DNA of 64,000 nucleotides, taken from positions 2,232,001 to 2,296,000 of the forward strand of contig JAPFFF010000016.1 in assembly GCA_039105265.1 (NCBI GenBank), given 5' to 3'. This DNA is from Tritrichomonas musculus. Lineage: Eukaryota > Parabasalia > Tritrichomonadida > Tritrichomonadidae. Below, piece by piece: positions 17,038-27,529 of the stretch; position 1 is the stretch's first letter, and each line of letters starts with the position of its first letter. A program made the position numbers and the translations under genes. A model generated the notes under the pieces. The model ran no database searches, had not been told where the DNA came from, and saw only the letters and a list, made by a program, of their open reading frames with translations.

Positions 17038-18950
17038 TTAAAATGTAAAATAAAATTTTGGAAAATTTTAAATGAACATTTATTCTCAGAAAAATTATTA
17101 AAGTTGGATTAAGGGAAGAGTTGAAACTCTCAAAATTTTCTTAGTCTTGCCTCAAATTTTATGGTTAAATTATAAAAACGAAAAATAAATGAAAATGAGA
17201 TTAAAGTATTAAAATAAAATTCATTTATTTTATATTTTTAAAATATAATATTGTTTTTTCATTTATTTATTTTTAAGAAAATTAAATTCAAAATAATTTC
17301 AAGAATTTGACATAAATGTAACCTTCCGCAGACGTCATTTTTTTCCTACATCTTTTCAGATTTGAAATCCCAATGATGAGAGTTGCATCCCTTTTCCACA
17401 TATTGTTATTTCATTTTTAAGCATTTTTCTCTGAATTTTCTCTCAATAATTTTTATATTTTTTATATTCAGAAATCATCTCAAATTTTTTTTCGATCTTT
17501 TTTTTTGAATGAAAATTAATAAATTATTTTATTTTTATGAAATATATTAAATTAAGTTAATATATTTTATTTATAGTAACATAAATGAATATAATATATA
17601 TTTATTTAAATATTTTATTTATATTAATTATATTTATCATTGTATAGCATTGATATTATCTATTCTATCAAATTTTTTTTTTTCTGAACATTTCAATAGA
17701 TTATTTTGTTGAAAATTTTTGCCAAATGGGAACGGCCCTCAGAATTTTTTTCTGATATAAAAATAAGCTTATCTTAAAAAATATTTTATATAATAAAATA
17801 TTTTAAGTTAAAATAATTCAAACATATTATATATAAATTAAATATATTAATTAAAATATTATTAAAGTTATATATTTTAGAGGAAAAAATAAAATTTTAT
17901 TTTATAAGATTTTAACGAATGATGCAAATTTTATACCATTTATAATTTTAATCATTTATTAGCATCACACCATATATAAAAATTCAAAATAAATGAATGC
18001 AGAGTTATTTCAAAAATCATGATTTTATTATTTAAATTTGAATTTTAATGATCATACAAATATTTTTGAGAAAAAAAACTTTTCAAAAGAAAAGAAGAAA
18101 AGGATATGAATCCATTTAAAAGAAATGAGTCAATAAGTCATATTAATAATTAAATAAAATACTTTAATAAATATCTATTTTATATAAAAATATTTTATTA
18201 TGTGCTATATATCTGAAGATAAACATATATTTTAAATATGAAATATTGTTTGAACAGTATTATTCAATTTTATTTAATTTTAATTATGTATATTTTAATT
18301 AATTTTCATATTTATTTTTTAATTTTAATATATAACTTAATATAAATATAATTATATTTATAAAAATGTTCCAAAATCAGTTTTTAAAAAATTAAAAAAA
18401 GATAAATGTATTTTCGCAGAGAGCCTCTCAATTTGCGAAGATGATTTGAATTGATACAACCGAATAAGCTTTCAAATGAGAAACTTTTTCTTAAGATTTT
18501 TATATCTCAAAACCCCTACATTCGATTATGTTTTTACCAAATAAATTTTATTAAATATTAAATAGTATTCTTATTAATATAAGTTATATTGAAGAATTCG
18601 ATTTTCCATAACCGCCGATTTCGGATCCCCTTTATTTTTGCCTATTATTCATTTGAACACAGCAAAGTAGAAAGAAAAGTGACAAAAAGAAGGTCACTTA
18701 ATAATATTCTATAATATATATTTATTGTATTATGTAATTAGGCTGTTTAATACCTATGCTTTATTTTTTATTACAATATATAAAGTATTTTTTTTTTTTT
18801 TATCAATTCTCAATAGTATAGAATTATTTGAATATTTTATTTTAATAAGAGTTCTCAAAAATTAAAAAAAATCTTCTCAAACTCGGCCCTTAAAAGCACT
18901 TTTTGAATACAATTTAGATGTTTTTAATAAGTTAATAACTTATGAATCAT
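17038..18950. other. AT-rich intergenic stretch, no gene seen
   Basis: About 1.9 kb of very AT-rich sequence with short T and A runs and no coding frame I can support on either strand. There is no long inverted repeat I could find. Confidence 0.5.
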
Positions 18951-18969
18951 AAGTTTCAATCTTTCAAAA

Positions 18970-19130
18970 ATCTTCAAACACAGTAGGTTGTTATTATTAT
19001 TCTGATGAGAAGTGTTTTAAATGTCCTGAATTTTTTTTTGAATACTGCTCATTTGATACTTGTCCTTCATGTAAAGAAAACTATTTTCTAAGCAAATTGT
19101 TCTTCATGTATTGTTCCTGTTTTTAGTTCT
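18970..19130 (+). pseudogene. cysteine-rich repeat fragment
   Basis: The plus strand gives CYYYSDEKCFKCPEFFFEYC followed by SFDTCPSCKENYFL, then after one frame change ANCSSCIVPVF. The Cys-x-x-Cys spacing resembles furin-like / variant-surface-type cysteine-rich repeats found in protist surface proteins. There is no start, signal peptide or membrane anchor. It is a remnant; the parent family is not certain. Confidence 0.35.
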
Positions 19131-19197
19131 ATGACTTTTGGAAATAAAATTCTAAAAAATTTATATATATTATCTATATACAGTCGTTTATGAAAAC

Positions 19198-19410
19198 GGA
19201 ATTCATGTTGAAAAAGATTATAACAAGGCAACCGAATGCTATACAAACGCGATTAAACATGGAAATAAAGAAGCATCAGAGAATCTAAAAAAGCTTGAAT
19301 ATAAAAAAAGACAAGAAGAACAAGGCAATAAGAAAGATTTCATGGCAGCATTTCGCGCAATGCCAAGACCAAAGAGACTTCGTATGAAAAACCGATGGAA
19401 ATATCAATAA
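19198..19410 (+). pseudogene. C-terminal Sel1-repeat fragment
   Basis: The frame carries a partial Sel1 repeat (DYNKATECYTNAIKHGNKEA), a charged helix, and a basic tail (RPKRLRMKNRWKYQ) before TAA. Tails like this end many trichomonad Sel1/TPR-type proteins. The 5' portion of the gene is not present upstream; only the cysteine-rich scrap lies there. It could be a leftover of a paralogue of the intact Sel1 gene at 19844, which is on the other strand. Confidence 0.45.
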
Positions 19411-19843
19411 ATATACATTAGTACTAACAAAAATCATTAGCATAATTTTAACATTGAAAAATTAACAAAACTTTTATATATATATAAAAGAGTAAACTAA
19501 ACTCTATATTCTCTAAAATTTTTAATAACATATTCAGATTGCTTTTTGGATACTTTTCTCAATTGTAGTCTGAAGTTATTGTGAAGAATCAGAAGTAATT
19601 AGAGTTACTTTATTATTATTTCAATATTGAATGATAAAAAGGCCCAATATTTCAATAGATCTTATTTACTAGGAAAATGAAATATTTATTAATCATTGAA
19701 AAAGTTTTTATTTTAATATTTCTGATATATCAGGCTTGCATAAAAAAGCAAAAACGTGCTTGACAACTTTCATTATTTTTTTTTTGGTTGTTGTTTTTAA
19801 TTCAACTTTACAAAAATCAAAAGTCTATAACATTAGTTTTCAT

Positions 19844-21715
19844 TTATTCAATGACATATCCATTGTCTATGGCCATTTTTAAATATCTATCTGATTCTTC
19901 TTTATTTATTTCGATAAAATCTCCAACTGAAAGCATAAGGGAATAAAAATACATTGCATCTTTGCTTCCCAAATCAGCAGCTATTTTCATTTGCACAGCA
20001 GATTCTTTTTTATTCATTTCGATACCATCTCCTTTATAAAGCATTGTAGCCAAAAACAAAGCTGATTCCATATCGCCTAAATCAGAACCTCTTTTCAAAT
20101 AAATTGCTGCCTCAGTTTTATTCATTGGAATTATTTTCCCTCTATATAATTGCGTAGCATAGATATAAATAGCTCTTTCATTTCCTTCATCAGCATCTTT
20201 TTTATATAATTCACAAAGATCTTCTTTTTCGCCTTCACTTAAAAAGTCTTCATTCAACAAGTTTAAATATAAAGTTATTGAATTTTGATTGTTATCTTCA
20301 ACGCTTCTTTTCAAATAAGTAAAAGCTTTAAATATATCTCTTTTCATATTTATGCCTCTAAAAAGAGACACTACATAATTAAAAATGGCCGAAGTGTGAT
20401 TATTTTCGACTGCTATTTTTAGATATTTAACTGAATCTTCTTTATCACTATCAGAAAACGTATCAAGGACTTCACCTTGAACCATTGATGAAAAGTAATA
20501 CATTGATTCAATATCGCCTTTTTCTGCAGCTTGTTTGAAATATTTGAAAGCCTCTTTGTAATTGACTTTAAGCCCATGTCCAAAGTATAAATTGTATCCG
20601 TATTTGCCACATGATGCAGGATGTCCTTTATCAGCCCCCATTTTATAATATTTGTTAGCTTTTTTAATATTTTTCTTAACACCTTTTCCATCTTGATATA
20701 GCATTCCTAATCTGCAGATCGCATCAAGTTGGCCTTTTTTTGCTGACATTTCATAATATTTGATTGCCTCTTTCATATCAAATGAGCATCCATCTCCATT
20801 TTCAGTCAAACTTGCATAAAGAAGCATTGCATTTTCAGATCCTTCATCAGCAGCCATCTTGAAATACCAACATGCTTCCTCTCTATTCACTGGGGTCCCT
20901 TCTCCAAGATAAGCCATGTGTGCATAGTTTATCATTGCATCAACAACGCCAGAATCAGCTGACTTTTTGAAATAAATCGCTGCTTCTTTCAAATCAGCTT
21001 CTGTTCCTTTACCTTCCCATAAATGAAATCCATAATTAAACATTGCATCTGGATTTCCACTGTCCGCTGATTCCTTTAAATATAGATTTGTCTGTTCCTG
21101 TTCTTGTGCAACTGAGTTAAACTTGTCACCGATTATGACAACGTTTTTTTGGTTCGTTTTGAAATAAAAAAATAACAAATAACAAAATATTAAAATCAAA
21201 ATGATAATAAAAATTGCTATTATTTTAAATTTGGAATTTGTTTGTTCAACTTCCAATTTTCTTGTCAAATATTTGTCACTTTTTGTGAAGCCTTTCTTTT
21301 TTGAAAGTGAAAAATATTTCATTGCTTGATTTTCATCAATTGGAACTTTGTCACCTTTGATGTAAAGTTTGCCTAGCTCATACATTGCTTCATTATTTCC
21401 TAATTTCGAAGATTTCTTGAAATATCGAATTGCTTCTTTGAAATTTTCTTCTTTTTTCATAATTTTTCCAAATAATAAAAATGTGGTGGGATCATTCTTA
21501 TTTAAATATTTTTTTAGAATGGATTTCGCTTTTGAAAGATCTTTATTTAATATCTTCCCTTTAATTAGGAGCAAACAATAATAATTAACAGCTTCAATAC
21601 ATCCTTTTTTAATAGCATTTTCTAAGTAATTAACTCCTTTTTCTATTTCATTTTCATCTATAAGCTTCTTTCCTGTTAAAAATAGACTCAATCTATCTGG
21701 TACTTGTGTCTTCAT
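19844..21715 (-). CDS. Sel1-repeat membrane protein
   Basis: 623 residues. About four Sel1/TPR-like repeats (YFKKSSKLGNNEAMYELGKL) precede one strong membrane segment at roughly residues 163-186 (IIAIFIIILILIFCYLLFF). About a dozen more Sel1 repeats follow (e.g. YFKKSADSGVVDAMINYAHM, YYKMGADKGHPASCGKYGYN). Sel1 arrays scaffold complexes; SEL1L/Hrd3 does so in ER-associated degradation, but those proteins have a signal peptide and a C-terminal anchor. A central anchor with repeats on both sides differs, so I do not assign an ERAD role. The start is supported by a TCAATT initiator 18 nt upstream. The frame is intact. Confidence 0.88.
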   Translation of the reverse strand: MKTQVPDRLSLFLTGKKLIDENEIEKGVNYLENAIKKGCIEAVNYYCLLLIKGKILNKDLSKAKSILKKYLNKNDPTTFLLFGKIMKKEENFKEAIRYFKKSSKLGNNEAMYELGKLYIKGDKVPIDENQAMKYFSLSKKKGFTKSDKYLTRKLEVEQTNSKFKIIAIFIIILILIFCYLLFFYFKTNQKNVVIIGDKFNSVAQEQEQTNLYLKESADSGNPDAMFNYGFHLWEGKGTEADLKEAAIYFKKSADSGVVDAMINYAHMAYLGEGTPVNREEACWYFKMAADEGSENAMLLYASLTENGDGCSFDMKEAIKYYEMSAKKGQLDAICRLGMLYQDGKGVKKNIKKANKYYKMGADKGHPASCGKYGYNLYFGHGLKVNYKEAFKYFKQAAEKGDIESMYYFSSMVQGEVLDTFSDSDKEDSVKYLKIAVENNHTSAIFNYVVSLFRGINMKRDIFKAFTYLKRSVEDNNQNSITLYLNLLNEDFLSEGEKEDLCELYKKDADEGNERAIYIYATQLYRGKIIPMNKTEAAIYLKRGSDLGDMESALFLATMLYKGDGIEMNKKESAVQMKIAADLGSKDAMYFYSLMLSVGDFIEINKEESDRYLKMAIDNGYVIE

Positions 21716-21729
21716 TTTCCAAAAACCTC

Positions 21730-21735
21730 AATTGA
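21730..21735 (-). promoter_or_regulatory. initiator (Inr), TCAATT
   Basis: Minus-strand TCAATT with the presumed +1 A at 21733, 18 nt before the Sel1 gene's ATG. Confidence 0.5.
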
Positions 21736-21739
21736 AAAA

Positions 21740-22350
21740 ATTCAATATAATTTCACAAATAAAAATTTTATATGATATATGACTATCTAGATATTTTTAT
21801 ATACAATAAAAATATTTATCTTTTTTAAATCAATAGTTTTTATACCATTATTTTAATTTATATTAAAGAAATTGTTTAACAAGTCAATAATATTTAATTT
21901 CATTATTAATTTTCTGGAAAATAGTATTTTAATGACATAAAATAAATATATTCTCACTTATTATGTGAAAGAATCAGCTTATATTAAATTTTATAACGGA
22001 TGTGGAGTAATCAGTTAAAAAAAATGAAAATTTCGAACTTTTATTCATTATTGATATCAGAGGTAAAATTTTTGATTTGATATTGATATCAAAAAAAAAT
22101 GTATAAATTATCGAAAATCGAGACTTAATAAGACTATTCAGAATTCATATTTTTTTTAATCCAATAAAACAATTTACATTATAAGATTTTTAATCAATAA
22201 ATATGAATTAAAAAAGACTTTTAATCAATAAATGACATTTTTTTAAAAAAGATTAAAAAAAATTTACATTATAAGATTTTTAATCATTAAATTTATACCA
22301 AAAAGATTTTTAATCAATAAATGACATTTTTTAAAAAGATTATTAAAAAG
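21740..22350. repeat. AT-rich intergenic stretch with imperfect repeats at its end
   Basis: No gene is seen. From about 22,150 to 22,345, segments like AAGATTTTTAATCAATAAA and AATGACATTTTTT recur four to five times with variable spacing, just 3' of the BTB gene. The function is unclear; likely replication-slippage products. Confidence 0.5.
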
Positions 22351-23244
22351 TTATTTGATTGCTTTGACTTGCTTTAAGTATCGATTTTTGTTTACAGTTT
22401 TGTCTTCTTTGTTTATATCTTTGAGAAGCCTCTCTACTAGCCTATTCCAGATTTCTTTTGTTATATAATCGCTGTCAAAGACTGTGGTGAATTCTTGTAT
22501 TGCTGATGCTGAAGTATTTTCAAACAAAACAGTTTCATATAAAATTGAATAGTTTACATCTTTTGAGTAAAGCTTATTTATAAAATTAAGGAGTTGATCT
22601 TCTGAGTCTATTTTGAGCTTGTTACTGCTAAAAATGTTATAAAGTGTATCAACAGGAATTTTTAAAAGTTCTTCTTCATGCGATGAACAAAGTTCATAGA
22701 AATGTGATGTGATGAAGTCAATTTCAGCTGATTGAAAAATGTCAGAAATTTTTGATAGTTTAATAAGATTAAAAACATTTTCAGCTGTTATTTTGGTGGA
22801 ATTTTCTATATGAATAATTGAATCATTTCTGAGTATTTTAATAACTTCTAATATAAAAGGTACTTCTTTTTCTGATATTTTAATTTTTTCAAATTTGACA
22901 AGACTTAAAATGGATGAAAAATCACCGGATTCGTGGGTGTTAATTGTAAATGTATCGAATGTCGGATCGTTTGTATGAATATGGCAAATAAGTGGAGATA
23001 AAAGATCTGAAATTAGTCGTGATGTTTTAAATTTATTTCCATTGACTAAAAAAGTAAAATCACTTTGATATAAATGAATTGGAACATTTAAAATGCAAGA
23101 ATGTCTTAGTTCTAAGTTAATATCCATTTGATGATCTGGCTCTACGCTCATGATCATTTGACTTTCAGTGTCTTCAAAAGTTGATGTTGGTCTTCCAAAA
23201 TTAGTACGCTTGGTTTTGTAGTGGAAGCTGATTTGATCTAGCAT
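22351..23244 (-). CDS. BTB/BACK-domain protein, copy 1 of a tandem pair
   Basis: 297 residues. A 50-residue N-terminal lead precedes a BTB-like domain (about 52-150; DFTFLVNGNKFKTSRLISDL) and a BACK-like helical segment to about 265, ending in a short basic tail (NKEDKTVNKNRYLKQVKAIK). It is related to the BTB genes at 3550 and 15175 but lacks the coiled coil and discoidin domains. The second copy at 23418 is nearly identical over 262 residues. BTB proteins commonly dimerise as adaptors; the partner is unknown. The short C-terminus compared with the 15175 protein suggests either a distinct short class or an old truncation. Confidence 0.75.
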   Translation of the reverse strand: MLDQISFHYKTKRTNFGRPTSTFEDTESQMIMSVEPDHQMDINLELRHSCILNVPIHLYQSDFTFLVNGNKFKTSRLISDLLSPLICHIHTNDPTFDTFTINTHESGDFSSILSLVKFEKIKISEKEVPFILEVIKILRNDSIIHIENSTKITAENVFNLIKLSKISDIFQSAEIDFITSHFYELCSSHEEELLKIPVDTLYNIFSSNKLKIDSEDQLLNFINKLYSKDVNYSILYETVLFENTSASAIQEFTTVFDSDYITKEIWNRLVERLLKDINKEDKTVNKNRYLKQVKAIK

Positions 23245-24397
23245 TTGAAATAATAGCGAATATTCATGCCCATTATCAATTTTTCACAAAAAAATCAAAT
23301 TTCAAAATTACAAGAAGTTGATGATAATAAGTGGAACATTTTGCATTATGCTTGCAAATCAAAAAATTTAAATATGATTGAATATATTGTTTCTTTAAAT
23401 TTAATTGATTTAAAAATCTATGTTATATAATCGCTGTCAAAGACTGTGGTGAATTCTTGTATTGCTGATGCTGAAGTATTTTCAAACAAAACAGTTTCAT
23501 ATAAAATTGAATAGTTTACATCTTTTGAGTAAAGCTTATTTATAAAATTAAGGAGTTGATCTTCTGAGTCTATTTTGAGCTTGTTACTGCTAAAAATGTT
23601 ATAAAGTGTATCAACAGGAATTTTTAAAAGTTCTTCTTCATGCGATGAACAAAGTTCATAGAAATGTGATGTGATGAAGTCAATTTCAGCTGATTGAAAA
23701 ATGTCAGAAATTTTTGATAGTTTAATAAGATTAAAAACATTTTCAGCTGTTATTTTGGTGGAATTTTCAATATAAATAATTGAATCATTTCTGAGTATTT
23801 TAATAACTTCTAATATAAAAGGTACTTCTTTTTCTGATATTTTAATTTTTTCAAATTTGACAAGACTTAAAATGGATGAAAAATCACCGGATTCGTGGGT
23901 GTTAATTGTAAATGTATCGAATGTCGGATCGTTTGTATGAATATGGCAAATAAGTGGAGATAAAAGATCTGAAATTAGTCGTGATGTTTTAAATTTATTT
24001 CCATTGACTAAAAATGTAAAATCACTTTGATATAAATGAATTGGAACATTTAAAATGCAAGAATGTTTTAGTTCTAAGTTAATATCCATTTGATGATCTG
24101 GCTCTACGCTCATGATCATTTGACTTTCAGTGTCTTCAAAAGATGATGTTGGTCTTCCAAAATTAGTACGCTTGGTTTTGTAGTGGAAGCTGATTTGATC
24201 TAGCATTTGAAATCATAGCGAATATTCATGCCCATTATCAATTTTTCACATTCAATTTTTCACAAAAAAATCCAATTTCAAAATTACAAGAAGTTGATGA
24301 TAATAGGTGGAACATTTTGCATTATGCTTGCAAATCAAAAAATTTAAATATGATTGAATATATTGTTTCATTAAATTTAATTGATTTTAAGTCCATT
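22459..24397. repeat. direct tandem duplication, units of about 960-980 bp
   Basis: Unit 1 (about 22459-23418) and unit 2 (about 23419-24397) each hold a BTB frame on the minus strand and, on the plus strand, the start of an ankyrin fragment. The junction joins the ankyrin fragment to TGTTATATAATCGC inside the BTB 3' end. Unit 2 has a small extra duplication (TTCAATTTTTCACA) near 24,250. Confidence 0.9.
23418..24206 (-). pseudogene. BTB/BACK-domain protein, truncated copy 2
   Basis: 262 residues, matching copy 1 from its first residue with only a handful of substitutions (for example S for T at about 22 and K for R near 47). It stops where the tandem duplication junction falls (about 23,419), so the last 35 residues of copy 1 are missing. 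Upstream sequence is duplicated as well, so it may still be transcribed. The near identity implies a recent event. Confidence 0.7.
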
Positions 24398-24700
24398 ACA
24401 AAAAATTCTGAATAGTTTTTACATGCCTTAATGGTGATTTTGAAAGTACAGAGTATCTTATGTCAAAATTTAAATTTGATCTCATAATATGCATGTTATT
24501 CTAATTTTGAACTTGTTGATTAATATGCTAAAGTCAATATATTTGATATAAATTCATTTGAGATCAACAAAAGTAATTTACAAAAAGGACTCCGTTTTTC
24601 TATGCGATTCAGTTAAGTAATTTACAATTAATTGAATATCTTGCATCTCAACCAAAAATTCAACAAGCAACTGTGTTTGACTTCCTGTCACTAGCTTTTT
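24289..24700 (+). pseudogene. ankyrin-repeat gene fragment
   Basis: The plus strand encodes WNILHYACKSKNLNMIEYIV and further residues, then a stop. About 150 bp later another piece in a different frame reads FYAIQLSNLQLIEYLASQ. Both are ankyrin-helix signatures of the DUF3447/ankyrin family. A second, shorter copy of the first piece lies at about 23,318-23,418 in the duplicated unit. No intact frame links them. Confidence 0.55.
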
Positions 24701-24742
24701 CATCGAGCATTTCAAAGAGCTAGTTTTACTTGGCACGGGCAG

Positions 24743-25310
24743 GAATGGCCAACATTGATGTTGAACTCGTTGAATTTTATAACGACTCTTTCATTGACAG
24801 TCAACAATCAACGACGTTGAGACCGTTAAGGTCAATAAAATGAATGACCATCAACGAAGCTTTCAACGTTCAGATAACATTGAATAAATGAACGAGTTAA
24901 CGTTAATTCACATTGATGTCATGAAAAAGTTTTTTTTACTATTTAAAAATTTTAACTTTTTGATATATTTTTTCCGCCATTCAATTTTTTTACCTGAAAA
25001 AAATTAAAAAAGCAAAAGTATGAATAAATTTTAAGAATAATGAAGAGGGTAAAAGCAATAATATTCCAATTGGAAATTAATTAGTATTTGTTCATTATGA
25101 ACAATTCTATTTTCATGTAAAAATACTAAAATGTAACTTTGACTTCAATTAGTTGAATTGAAATTGGAAAAAGTTAAAAAGCGACATATTTCTGGACGAT
25201 CATTTTCAATGTCATTTGCCACGTTGGCGTTGACATTATTTCAACGTTGACAACAAAGAGCTTTTAAACGGTCGCCTCGTTATCAATTTTTTTCAGGATG
25301 GGATATTGAA
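24743..25310. repeat. compositionally distinct patch with CAACGTTGA-type repeats
   Basis: This stretch is less AT-rich than its surroundings and repeats variants of TCAACGTT / AACGTTGA / TTGATGTTGAAC in both orientations, crowded near 24,760-24,920 and 25,190-25,270. The left edge begins CAGGAATGGCC, reminiscent of hAT ends, but I find no matching inverted right end. It may be an eroded element. A poly-A run at about 25,312 follows. Confidence 0.35.
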
Positions 25311-25399
25311 AAGAAAAAAAAAAAAAAACTTCGGTATAATGTAGTAATTGATTTTTATTAATCATTTAGCCTTCAATTTCTCTCTTTATGTCTTTGCTT

Positions 25400-26060
25400 T
25401 GATCATTCATTTGGACAGAAGGGAAATAATTTCTGGACAATTTTTCTCATGAGCATAGTAAATGGGAGTACCGTAAATATTTTATTTCAAGAATTCCATA
25501 AATCATTGAATTTTTAAATATAATGAAAAAAAGTAAGATTAGAATGCAATGCATAATTTTGATTTAAAATGTCCATAATGTCGGTCTCAATGTCTTCCTG
25601 GTTTAATAAGAGTTTAACGATTTCTATAGAGGATTCTTTAACAGCATAAAGCAATGCAGTAGAATTAAATGTTTAAGTTAAATTCTATAAATCATTCAAT
25701 TTTTCAAATATTATGAAAAAAGTTAGATTTGAAATTTCATGAATGATTTTGTTTTAAAATGTCTCGAATGTTGACATCAATATCACATTGGTCTAATAAT
25801 AGTTCAACAATTTCTTTATATCCATAATATGCAGCAAGAATCAAAGCTGTATTTTTTAAATGTTTGAATTAAATTCCATAAATCGTTCAATTTTTCAATA
25901 TCATGAAAAAAATTATATTTGAATTTTATTAAAAATATTTTTGGCTTTAAAGTGTCTTGAATGTTAACATCAATATCATCCTGTTCTAATAATAGTTCAA
26001 CAATATCTTTATTACCTTTATCTGCAGCCCAAATCAATGCTGTTGTATTAAATGTTCGAG
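25400..26060 (-). pseudogene. ankyrin repeats alternating with homologous non-coding spacers
   Basis: Directly 3' of the ankyrin gene, four ankyrin units are readable on the minus strand: NTTALIWAADKGNKDIVELL (about 26,050), NTALILAAYYGYKEIVELLL (about 25,850), STALLYAVKESSIEIVKLLL (about 25,660) and GTPIYYAHEKNCPEIISLL (about 25,480, then a stop). Each is separated from the next by about 90-115 bp of mutually similar sequence containing ATTGAAAAATTGAATGATTT. The spacers sit at the same point of the repeat each time, carry stops or shift frame, and lack the trichomonad intron consensus (GTAYGT and ACTAACACACAG). Either unusual introns or tandem copies of an already broken unit. Confidence 0.6.
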
Positions 26061-26150
26061 TTAAATTTCATAAATCATTCAATTTTTCAATATCATGAAA
26101 AAAAAGAGTTACATTTGAATTTCAAAAATATTTTTGATTTAAAATGTCAC

Positions 26151-27380
26151 TTAAATGATTAATGTTTTAATTCGTGCATTTATGTCAATGTTAAATTCTG
26201 ATAAAAAAAGTTTTACAAGTGTATAATAATCAAATTCACATAAATAAAAGAACAAGTTTTTGTATTTCATGTTTGTTGGGAAAAAGCAATAATTGTATGA
26301 TTCAACAGCATATCGATAAAGATTGTCATAATATTTGTTTTCAATGTTATTTCGTATACCTTCTTCTTTTATTAAATTATCAATGATGTAGCTCGAAATT
26401 TCGTTGTGATGACATTTAATTGATTCTTCAAGAACTTTTTGTGTATCAGGTTTAATTTGATAGTTTTCAAGAAGATTGATCATTTTGGAATCATTTGTAT
26501 GAATTGAATAAATCCACAATTCTGAACTTACGTTTTTTGTTTTCTCTATTAAATATTGAATAATTTTTATAGAGCCAAAAAACAATGTATAATCAATCAG
26601 TTTAAGTTTAAATGAATAGTCAATCAACAGTTTATTTGTTTCAAAAATTGATTTTTTAATTTGACTCTCAAGTGACAAATTTGTTTGACTTACAAATTGA
26701 ACAAATTCTTTAATTTTGTCTAATCGAATCAATTGACACAAATAATCGTCATTTTCTCCTTCTCGTCTTTTATCATAGAAACTTTCATCAACTGCTTCAT
26801 TCATTCTTTCAATGAATTTTTCGTTTATTAATATTTCATTCTTGTTTCTGTATTTTTTAATGTTTTCTATAGTGAAAAACGGTTTGAGTTCTGGTTTAAA
26901 ATAATCACAATAAAAATATTCGTGATAAGGAAAACTCGTTAATATTGAAAAAATGTGCTCATCAATTATCATTATTTTCTCTTCAATAAGAATGAGAAGG
27001 ATTCGCTTGTTATCTTCGAAAATTTGGAAAATTTCTGAATTTGAAAAATATTCTTGGATATTTGGTTTGAAATGTCTTAAAAGTCGTTCAATTTTGGAAA
27101 TAAAATTCGGAGAACGCTGATGATTGTTCCCAATTCTGCTTATTAATTGTAATAATGATTTGAATTCATATTTTGTATTAATTATTTGTTGAGAGGAAAC
27201 AAGATTAATGATATTATCATATTTACTTTCTTCATCTGATTCATCTTCAAGAAATTCCAGAAGAGAATTTTGAATACCTTTCATTTTATCAACAAAGGCT
27301 TCAGAACTCATTTTTACTTTTATTTTGTCAAAATTTATGAAATGTGATATGAAATTTTCATTGAAAAAAGCTTGGGACAA
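26151..27380 (-). CDS. ankyrin-repeat protein of the DUF3447 type
   Basis: Up to 409 residues. The helical N-terminal region (residues about 24-220; MSSEAFVDKMKGIQNSLLEF) and the following units (KLKLIDYTLFFGSIKIIQYL, NLFFYLCEFDYYTLVKLFL) are typical of trichomonad DUF3447 ankyrin proteins. An internal ATG at 27311 is a likely true start, since a TCATAA initiator lies 27 nt upstream of it and nothing comparable precedes 27380. The frame ends at the point where the first spacer of the alternating ankyrin/spacer tail begins, so the protein is either truncated or continues by splicing. Scaffold role inferred; partner unknown. Confidence 0.75.
   Translation of the reverse strand: MSQAFFNENFISHFINFDKIKVKMSSEAFVDKMKGIQNSLLEFLEDESDEESKYDNIINLVSSQQIINTKYEFKSLLQLISRIGNNHQRSPNFISKIERLLRHFKPNIQEYFSNSEIFQIFEDNKRILLILIEEKIMIIDEHIFSILTSFPYHEYFYCDYFKPELKPFFTIENIKKYRNKNEILINEKFIERMNEAVDESFYDKRREGENDDYLCQLIRLDKIKEFVQFVSQTNLSLESQIKKSIFETNKLLIDYSFKLKLIDYTLFFGSIKIIQYLIEKTKNVSSELWIYSIHTNDSKMINLLENYQIKPDTQKVLEESIKCHHNEISSYIIDNLIKEEGIRNNIENKYYDNLYRYAVESYNYCFFPTNMKYKNLFFYLCEFDYYTLVKLFLSEFNIDINARIKTLII
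27335..27340 (-). promoter_or_regulatory. initiator (Inr), TCATAA
   Basis: Minus-strand TCATAA, 27 nt upstream of the ATG at 27311. It supports that downstream start over 27380. The spacing is slightly longer than usual. Confidence 0.35.
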
Positions 27381-27529
27381 CCTTTCAAAATATTTCTGAT
27401 AAAAGTGGAAAACATAATCTAATTTTTATTCAAATTTTTTATTATAATAATTCGAAAGCCCCCTTCGATTTCCCAACAAAAATGCAAATTCCCTTTTATT
27501 TCGTGCAAGAAGATATACCACAAAGATAC

